DNA from: Limnanthes douglasii subsp. nivea
Lineage: Eukaryota > Streptophyta > Magnoliopsida > Brassicales > Limnanthaceae
Length of the DNA: 64,000 bases
Reading direction: 5' to 3'
NCBI GenBank assembly: GCA_036936605.1
Contig: JAUPFV010000003.1
Span: forward strand, 107,889,278 to 107,953,277
Shown: positions 56,379-64,000 of the stretch, in pieces
Position numbering within the stretch: the first letter of the stretch is position 1
Layout of the letters: each line of letters starts with the position of its first letter
Program-made: the position numbers and the translations under genes
Notes under the pieces: model-generated
The model's database searches: none
What the model was told of the DNA's origin: nothing
The model's input: only the letters and a program-made list of their open reading frames with translations

Positions 56379-57990
56379 GCCTCAGCCTGTTTATTGAGAG
56401 CTTGCTTGTTGGCTTCAGCCTTTTCCAAATTCTTAAGTGCCCGTTGGAAGTAGATTTTGGTTTTTTAGTACCCTTCGGCGAGGGTTTCGATGAGTGTATC
56501 CTCCTGAATATTTATTCCAATAGCACGCTCTCATTCACGATCAAAATCATCTTCCTCCATTTTCCCCGTCTCTACACATCTTCGATCTGTGTAAGACGCT
56601 CTTCACCAACCCTTTTAAGTCGGGAGACTTCATCCTCCAACTCTTTCATTATGGACCCCCACCATAAATCCTCTTCATTATAAAATATTTTTGAACATTC
56701 AATGTTCTGACCTTTCTTTCAAGAAAGGTAACGAGTTTAAGAAGTTTGTGAAGTTGAAGGGCTGCGAAGTTATTGCTATAGATATTAAACTGACCGAATG
56801 GAGAACCAACCTCGAAATTATCAGGAATTTGGCCATCATATCCTTGGCCTTCTTAAGCATCATCTCCTTCGTTCTTTTGGATGGCAGGCTCCTCGTTTGA
56901 TGCTCGAGGGTAATCCGAGTCGATAATGATAATCTTCTCAAGAGAAGGCAGATCAAGCTCAGTTGTTTCATCATCTAAGGGGTCAACATTTTCCTCTATC
57001 TCTTTGTCACTTTCTTCAACAACTGTACGCTTACGTTTCCTATTAAGAGGATGCCTTTCAATGGCCTCTTGGAGCCACCCTCTTCCGCGGGAGAAAATAT
57101 TTCGGTATGAAGCTTGAAATTTTGTTCCTTCGCTACTTCTGAATTTTTCCTCAATCACATTTTTTTAGGGATCCGGTGGCTCAGAGCATTCTTCAAGTCA
57201 GCCCCCCAAAGTTGGCTTTTAGCAAGGTTAGCTGGAGTGAAACAACGATGGAATTTATTGGACCAAAAAGTTGTGGCCTAACTACTCAGCTGAGAAAATA
57301 TCCAAGCCGTTTCATTTAGATACTCCTCAAATGCACCAGATACTCATGTCATCCCTTTCACACTAACAAAAACACTTGCTTATAGAAATGAATCAAATAA
57401 ACAAAGTCAAAATAAGCATAGTAAATATGTACCTTTGCTAGTATACTTTAGGGAGAGCCGATGTGGTTTTTAAGCTGACTCTTTGAATCCAATTTCCCAT
57501 AGCTCAAAGATGAAAAAACCGATGTTTATGTTTTTCTCAGCTTCGAGGAGATTATCCAATATCTTGGGTTTATTCCCCATTGTGAGGAAGTAAAAAATAA
57601 AGTGGGGACTCTAAGAAGCACCGATTAATGCGGCGAATTTCTCTATTGAAAAGCCAGTCCTGGATATCCTAGCCATCCTTATGCAGGACATTAGAGTGAA
57701 CCACATGTTCAGAACTGCTTGAGTGGAACAAATATCTATTAGTTCGAAGTACCTAAGCTAGGCGGGATCGAAAATGAACCAAAGATCCCATTTAAGAATT
57801 TTCGGGTAGACAATTAGCTCATCGTCCCGGACAAATAGATGAGTATGTCTGATACTAAGAAATTGAATTACTATTGAGCTTGGGATCCCACACCGATCTT
57901 GAAGTTTTACCTCATCGGAAGCAAAATTATCTATAGGTAAAGGCTAGGGCTTCCAACTGTTATTAGGGCCAATTAGATGAAAAGTTATTC
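56376..57990 (-). pseudogene. E3 antisense extra ORF (coiled-coil protein), truncated at its 3' end
   Basis: Opposite to E3 pol. From the 5' side: FVRDDELIVYPKILKWDLWF (about 57840-57770), aligned by eye with KDDELVVYPEIINWGLRF of E1, then ICSTQAVLNMWFTL (CPTQVTPNQWFTQ in E1), LDNLLEAEKNINIGFFIFEL, and the frame 57158-56853 (IFSRGRGWLQEAIERHPLNR, NRKRKRTVVEESDKEIEENV). The end is coiled coil: MKELEDEVSRLKRVGEERLT (about 56650) and FQRALKNLEKAEANKQALNK up to 56376. The C-terminal acidic tail is missing because of the deletion. Shared text with E1 shows a common origin. Confidence 0.65.
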
Positions 57991-58347
57991 TAAAGTGACG
58001 AATGCCTAGGGAAAATGAGTTGTTTTGTAGTCCTTTCACCTATAACTTGAAGAGCACACGTGTTGGAAAGTGCTAGAGTAATCTGAAACACCTAAATATT
58101 CACAAATCACTCTAGAAGGCATGCACGTCTGTGTTAGAAACCGATTGAAACGTGGAGTTGAAACATAACTCGCTTTGTATTTTCAGTGATCGATTGACAC
58201 GTGGACTTGAAACAAAGCAGGTGCCTTAAAAATATTAAATTAGAAATCTGATTAATGACATCATCGATCCGATGAAGGGCATACGGGAGAGCATGTCGGA
58301 CATCTCCGAGATATTTTACAAATCCAGTCCTATCTCGAATATCTTCG
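57991..58347. other. E3 region between antisense ORF start and polypurine tract
   Basis: No pol text. Should contain the antisense promoter; I see no convincing TATA box. Confidence 0.4.
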
Positions 58348-58365
58348 CAAGGAGTAAGGGGCTAC
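58348..58365 (+). other. E3 polypurine tract
   Basis: GCAAGGAGTAAGGGGCTAC region directly before the 3' LTR, matching E2. Confidence 0.8.
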
Positions 58366-58743
58366 TGATAAGGGAAATAATTATTTTGATTAATAGTTGG
58401 GTTGGTTAAATAAGAGGGTAATTTGGATTTATTATTATATTGTATAAGAAATCCAACAAATATGTAATATTGAGAGTGTTTTGTGTAATAAATAATTATT
58501 ATAGTTAAGATTAGTAAAATAATATGATGGGATGACCTTTAATAGGCTAACCATATGATCTTTGGGCCCACGACTTTTACTATATAAAACAACACCCCTT
58601 TTTGGGGAAAATGTGAACATTTAATATTTATTACTACTTTTTTCAACTTGTCTATCTAGCTTTTCCATATTTCCCTCTCTAAAAAATCTCTTCCAAACAT
58701 AGCTTAGATATATAATCCCGCTAAGAAATCTTTGGAACTATCA
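58366..58743 (+). repeat. E3 3' LTR (378 bp)
   Basis: TGATAAGGG to GGAACTATCA, with terminal inverted TGATA/TATCA as in E1. TATA box TATATAAA at about 58579-58586. Confidence 0.93.
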
Positions 58744-59694
58744 AAACTAATGTTTTTTATTGGTTGCATGCATCTATTTTCCTTTACTGAGTATGTTTTC
58801 TCTTGATATATCCAACATATGTATGTATAATCAAAATAGCTAAGAGGGCATGCAATAATTTAAAAACTAGCTCTTCAAACTTCTCATGAGACATGGCATG
58901 ATTGTTTATCCTAAAGGTATACTCAATTTTCAGCATTATTACAAAATGTAGCTCATGTACTGTATATAACTTTTTTATTTTTTATTTTGTAATTTTTGTT
59001 TTACTATCACTTAACTATAATGATTTGATATATTTCTTGAATGAAGATAAAATTTGGTTGTTGCACTTTTACTAATCCATTAAGATTTTTATGAACATAA
59101 AATAAATTAAAATGAAGAAGAACATACCAAAATTGTGAAAGAAACTTTCTTGGTCGAGCCAAATCATAAACCTCTTACAATCCTTCTAAACTTGTCACAT
59201 ATTTTTTCAGAAGAAATATAACATGAATACTAAATTATGTTGAACCCTCTTAAGATCTAACTTAGTTCAATTTAAATAATCATTCATGCTAAATATTTTT
59301 TAGAGAATTTTAATATTTAATTTTTTTAGTTATCAAAAGTGAATTTTTTTTTCCATCTTGTTTCATGCTGACACAAAATTAATAATCTCATCATAACTCA
59401 ATTGCGATTAAAAAATATAACATGTGTACTTAATGTTAAAGACCTTACTCAAAATCCAACCAATAATTAAACTTTGAAACTTGACCATATGAATAGATTC
59501 AAAATTTATTTTCATATAAGTCTCACCATTTCTCTTGTCTAAATTCTAGTGTTAACACTTTGAATATGCACCATATGTAATATTTAACTAATTTAGATAA
59601 ATCCGAAAAAATTAAAGCACAATTTTTTTATAATTCTGAATCATGGAAGTGAAATTTACAACTGTCTTAATTATCTCTTCCGAAAATCTTCTAT
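58744..59694. other. AT-rich spacer
   Basis: No ORF, TE end or tandem repeat recognised. Confidence 0.5.
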
Positions 59695-60097
59695 GCTATG
59701 CTTAAAACATATTCGGATATACTATCACCAGACTTCTAAAATTTGACCTAACCCTCTTCAATGTATTTCTTTTATCCTCTGCTTAAATTTTTAGAGTAAA
59801 AATAAAATATCGTCCAACGTTATAGTCTTATAACCTGACATTCTTAATGAACAATCATATCATACTCATTTCTATCTAAGAAATTTTAGAATATGAAACT
59901 TACATTAATAATCGCATAAATAACACAAGATGTTGAAATCTCTCAATTTTAAGTTCTAATATGCGTTAATTTGAATTGACTCGACATGATACTTAGCAAA
60001 GACGTTAGGAACCAACACTCTATACATTAATTCTACCTACGATTTCTTTAAGGAAGATTATGTTGGCTCCAGATCACATCAAGATATTTTTAAGACC
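59695..60097 (+). repeat. Unclassified repeat R, direct copy 1
   Basis: Matches 60427-60786 along its length: CTATGCTTAAAA, AAATATCGTCCAA.GTTATAG, TTCTAATATGCGTTAATTTG, ACCAACACT.TATACATTA and GAAGAT.ATGTTGGCTC. The long repeat without coding text is probably an old LTR or a tandem duplication. Confidence 0.75.
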
Positions 60098-60426
60098 ATC
60101 TTTTGGGTCGTTCTAGAGTTTTGTGAAATAGATTAACGTGACCAGTCTATACTAAAATCTAGCTTTGCATGAGTATGTATTATTGAGCGGATGAAAGTCA
60201 ACTGAGAGAATTCTAAAATTGTATTATGTTCGAGAGGATGATGTTTTAGGGTGCTTCCAAAGTCCAACATCTCATATCTGTTAAACATGGAAATGATCAA
60301 CGGTATATAAGTAAGAATATATCTTAACTAGTATGAATCATTTTGGAAAGCAAAGCCATGCAAGCCTTTGGGCCCAAAGCAGACAATATCATACGAGTGA
60401 TGAGATAAAGTTGTTCATCTTATATA

Positions 60427-60786
60427 CTATGCTTAAAAAAGGTTTAGATATACTATCATCCTTAAATTCATAGTAAAATGAAATATCGTCCAAAGTTATA
60501 GTCTTATAAATATCTTGACATTCCTAATGAACAAACATATCGTACTAATTTCTATCTAAGCAATATTTGAATACGAAACTTTCATTGTTTAATCTTTATC
60601 ATCACATAAATAACACAAAATGTTGAATTTTCTCAACTTTAAGTTCTAATATGCGTTAATTTGAGTTGATTCGACATAATCCTTAGCAAATAAATTAGGC
60701 ACCAACACTTTATACATTATTTATATCTATCATTCATTAAGGAAGATAATGTTGGCTCACGATCACATTTGAATACTTTTAAGACC
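60427..60786 (+). repeat. Unclassified repeat R, direct copy 2
   Basis: Partner of 59695-60097. Directly followed at 60785-60862 by an inverted copy of 60171-60250 (shared core GTTATGTTCGAGAGGA). Confidence 0.75.
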
Positions 60787-60862
60787 TAACAAATCCTCCT
60801 CTCGAACATAACACTACTTTAGTCTCCTCTCAACTGACTTCCATCCACTCACTCTAATGAGG

Positions 60863-62030
60863 TTGTTGCAGGGGATTCATAACCGAGGTCATAAAGCTTT
60901 ACAACGGATGTACATGCTCACCTTCTATTAGACCACCCTGTTTTGTTCCTTAGTGCCAATAAAATCAAGTCACACTACTTAATGAGTCACAGGTACTCCA
61001 AACCAGTGGCGGAACCAAAAATTAAAATTAGGAGGGGCTAAACTATTTTTTATATAATTCGTTCAATTTTTCAGTAACCAATAAATGACAATTGAGTACG
61101 ACGATTCCTTTATATCTCGGAATTGTAGTAAAATGGTTTCATTATCAAATTTTTTTTTCAGTAACCAATAGATGATAACATATTAAGATATTTTTAATAT
61201 ATATTAATATATTATTACATATAAAAATAATAAACCTTAATTTTTGAAAAATATTTTAAAAAATAAAATATATAAGAAAATCAAATTTGATATTTAAAAG
61301 ATATTTTAAAAGATACATGAAAATAAAATCAAATATTTTATATAAAATATATGTTTGGAAAATGATGGAAATAAAATAAAGTTATTATATAAAAGATTTG
61401 TTTTCAAAAACACAAATGAAAATCTTAATATGTATTTTTAATGATATTTTAAAAAATAAAATATATCAAAATCAAATGTAATATTTGAAAAATATTTTAA
61501 ATGATACATGAAAATAAAATCAAAATATATATTTCAAAAATAGATGAAAATAAAATAAAAAAATTATATAAAAGATATTTTTTTTCAAACAAATAAAATA
61601 AAATAAATTTTGTTAAATAAAAATATATAAAAAAAATAAAAAATTGTATAAAGAAATAACCTATAATGTAAATAAATTCATTATTCAAAAATATTAAAAT
61701 ATATTTCAATATATATTGTTTAAGAAACATGTTTTAAACATACTAAAAAATAAAATTAATTATTTTATAAAAAAATATTTTAAATGATACACAGGAATAA
61801 CTAAAACAATAAGTAAATGTGGTTTGTATTTTCTGAATGGTACTAACTAATAGGTAAGTGTTTTGGCTTTAAACAGTAACTCGTCTCCGGACTATCAACT
61901 TTAGTGACAGATAGGCTGCGGAATTTTAAAAGTCCGATAGTTCTTAGACTATTGAAAGAGAATAGGAGGACTCCAATACATGTGCTTTTGGTCCACTTCC
62001 AAAATACTTCAAAATGGTTAAGACATGTCT
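60863..62030. repeat. AT-rich repeat remnants
   Basis: 61014-61044 (AGTGGCGGAACC, then AGGAGGGGCTAAAC) resembles a repeat end common in plant genomes; family not assigned. 61250-61640 has two degenerate copies, offset about 190 bp, of AAAATAAAATATAT..AAAATCAAA and GATACATGAAAATAAAATCAAA. 61860-62030 is the left part of the repeat that hosts the MULE-MITE. Confidence 0.5.
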
Positions 62031-62039
62031 TTATTTATA

Positions 62040-63496
62040 GGGTTTGGCTAACCGGTGCCCATAGACACCGGTTAGTATAGCATTTATTAGCTACTTTTAG
62101 GTAATTATAACTATAATTATTAGTGTAGGAGTAATGTTTCGTCCATACTTTTCATAAGGACAGGAAATATCCTTTTATTTAAGTTAAGTTATTCTTCTGT
62201 TACTAATATATACAAAGTATTTTTGTTTTGATTAAAGGGTTTGGCTAACCGGTGCCATGGGCACCGGTTAGTATAGCGTTTATTAGCTACTTTTTAGGTA
62301 ATTATAACTATAATTATTAGTGTAGGAGTAATGTTTAGTCCATACTTTTCATAAGGACGGAAATATCCTTTTATTTAAGTTAAGTTATTCTTCTGTTACT
62401 AATATATACGAAGTATTTTTGTTTTGTTACTAATATATACGAAGTATTTTTGTTTTGATTAAATATTATATTGTGATATTAAGTTAATTCTTAATATTTT
62501 ATCCATGTAATTTATATTTTATAAGATCTTTTTAAAGTAATAATAAAGTTTATGAAATTATAATATTGTTTTATTTTAAATAATTTTAAACTATTAAATC
62601 AATTTAGATGGTTGTTTTGTTATTTTGTTATCTTATTATATATTGCTAATAAAATATTTCAAAATTATGATTATAAAAATATACCACTAATTTTTAATTT
62701 TTAATTTTTAAAATTAAAGTTTATAAATATAATTATTTTTTGGTACAATATCCATTTACTTATAATATTTGTTTAATAAATGTTTAATATATCACCTATT
62801 AAATGAAAATTTTATTAAACTAAATTTTCAACAAATATAAATATCATACTACTATTTTATTTAAAGATAATTTTAAATTATTAAATTGATTTTGAATATT
62901 ATCTATTTTTATATAATCGATATAGAAAAGGCTACCAGTTTTTTTTTTCGACTTAATTTTTGTAAATGATAACTTATTTTTCTTTAATTAAAGAAAAAAA
63001 AGTTTAGAGAAACACACTCGTTATAAAAATGATTTTCCAACTGTTTTTTAAAATTCAATTAAAAAACTGGATTTTGATGTTCATTTTTATAAACAATATA
63101 TAAAAAACTCATTTTAAAAATCGTTTAAAAACTAATTTTTTAATATGTATATTTAAAATTAATGTATATAAAATTTAATACATAATATTAATAAATAATT
63201 AATACTATACATAATATTTATTTATAACATAAAAAGAAATAATATCGAATAGAAAATTACTTCGGTCTATAATTAAACATAACTCGTATACTTAGATTTC
63301 AGATCCATGCTAATAATTATAAAAAAATAATAATAATAAATGGTATTGACTAATACCAAAAGGATATAAAGATATTTCTGTCCTTATGAAAAATATGACT
63401 AAACATAAATGCTGATCTAATAACTATGCTAATAATTACCTAATAGCTAATAAATGCTATACTAACCGGGCCCCTGGGCACCGGTTAGCCAAACCC
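62040..63496. mobile_element. Non-autonomous MULE (1457 bp) with long terminal inverted repeats
   Basis: Left end GGGTTTGGCTAACCGGTGCC; right end GGCACCGGTTAGCCAAACCC. Similarity of the inverted ends extends over roughly 130 bp (TATAGCATTTATTAGCTA, TTTTCATAAGGACAG). The perfect 9-bp duplication TTATTTATA (62031-62039 and 63497-63505) identifies a Mutator-type insertion. The interior is AT-rich without ORFs. The left terminus is duplicated: it recurs at 62237, giving two left ends 197 bp apart. Confidence 0.93.
62237..62457 (+). repeat. Second copy of the MULE-MITE left terminus, with a 31-bp tandem duplication
   Basis: Repeats 62040-62236 (GGGTTTGGCTAACCGGTGCC, then TATAGCGTTTATTAGCTAC). Near its end a 31-bp unit beginning TTACTAATATATACGAAG occurs twice (62396-62426 and 62427-62457). 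The terminus contains the hairpin TAACCGGTGCC/ATG/GGCACCGGTTA. Confidence 0.9.
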
Positions 63497-63505
63497 TTAT
63501 TTATA

Positions 63506-64000
63506 TACCATTGATAATTCTCATGTTTAACAGGTGTGAGATATGAGACTTTGATCACACCCTCATAAAGACAATATAAATGTATATCTCCTAAATATTT
63601 TACATAAAATATACAGAATCATACATAAAAATTAAAAAAATATATATTAAAACACATTGTGTGTACCGAAATTCTAAAACTGAACACTAATTCTGAATTT
63701 TCGCGTAGACCTCTGAATTTTGGATAAAAAAAAATATCTAACGTGGATAATCGAAAGCAACATTAATATGTTACGTAACAAAATATAAAAATTCGGATTT
63801 ATCGTTAGTGACACTTTAATATTTTTAAAATAAATTTAAATTTATGATAATTTTGAAATCTTTTGATTTTTTTTTTCAAATTTAGCAAATAACACTAAAA
63901 AAAATCAAAGATACAAAAATTCGATACATAAAAAAATTGTCTAATTTTGCTTCTGTTTCAGGTAATTACTAAATAATTACTAAACCACCAATTTTATTTT
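63506..64000. other. Right part of the repeat hosting the MULE-MITE, then AT-rich sequence
   Basis: 63506-63580 (TACCATTGATAATTCTCATG, then GTTTAACAGGTGTGAGATAT) is the inverted relative of 60240-60313. Beyond it I recognise nothing. Confidence 0.5.

Larger units (their letters stand above)
50906..58743 (+). mobile_element. E3: Ty3/gypsy Tat-type element, both LTRs, internally deleted
   Basis: LTRs of 378 bp at 50906-51283 and 58366-58743, a primer site, gag, protease, a shortened RT, RNase H, archaeal-type RNase H, a truncated integrase, then a minus-strand antisense ORF, polypurine tract and 3' LTR. The flanks AACCT (50901-50905) and AAACT (58744-58748) fit a 5-bp target duplication with one later mutation. 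Deletions in RT and at the integrase/antisense-ORF junction explain the length of 7838 bp. It is the most decayed of the two-LTR Tat elements here. Confidence 0.92.

Noticed and set aside
61497..61730. 77-codon Phe/Ile/Tyr-rich minus-strand ORF that looks like a membrane protein
   Set aside because: Chance ORF in extreme AT-rich repeat DNA.

Overview
This is a repeat-dominated, AT-rich stretch of a plant nuclear genome, most likely a eudicot. The evidence is Ty3/gypsy elements of the Tat type (second RNase H domain, antisense extra ORFs), Ty1/copia remnants, a Mutator-like element (MULE) carrying a Ulp1-like protease gene, a Stowaway MITE, GT-AG introns and plant-style TATA boxes. I see no rRNA, tRNA, CRISPR array or intact single-copy host gene. 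Nearly every coding region is a decayed transposon gene with in-frame stops and frameshifts. The species cannot be named from the sequence.

Layout. 1-10441: a Ty3/gypsy Tat-type element (E1, plus strand), cut by the window start. Its 3' LTR ends inside the antisense ORF of an older element. 10442-about 18760: that older Tat-type element (E4, minus strand), strongly decayed. About 18991-31769: a MULE of about 12.8 kb with degenerate inverted ends. Its plus strand carries a Ulp1 (C48)-like gene with several introns, a small SANT/Myb-like ORF and an acidic ORF with a basic cluster. Its minus strand carries the MuDR-type transposase. The non-coding parts are peppered with a short motif around ATCGCG, nearly always in one orientation. 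32145-33745: a roughly 118-bp tandem repeat array holding an (AT)n tract and a 218-bp Stowaway MITE. 35560-46737: a Ty1/copia tail whose presumed 3' LTR is split by E2 (37047-46728, minus strand), a structurally complete Tat-type element with a perfect 5-bp target duplication. 46743-49909: a deleted Ty1/copia element (E5, minus strand). 50906-58743: a third Tat-type element with both LTRs (E3, plus strand), internally deleted. 58744-64000: decayed repeats and a 1457-bp non-autonomous MULE with a perfect 9-bp target duplication, sitting in a repeat whose other copy in the window shows the empty site.

How the parts work together. In each Tat-type element gag, protease, RT, RNase H, archaeal-type RNase H and integrase would drive copying and insertion. 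All four also carry a gene on the opposite strand between integrase and the 3' LTR, coding for a protein with coiled-coil segments; in E1 it has its own TATA box and a likely intron. In the large MULE the transposase is the mobility enzyme and the other three ORFs are passengers or accessory genes. None looks fully functional, mostly because of scattered nonsense codons and frameshifts.

All calls come from reading the DNA and translations by eye. Domain names are recognised from motifs, not from database searches.
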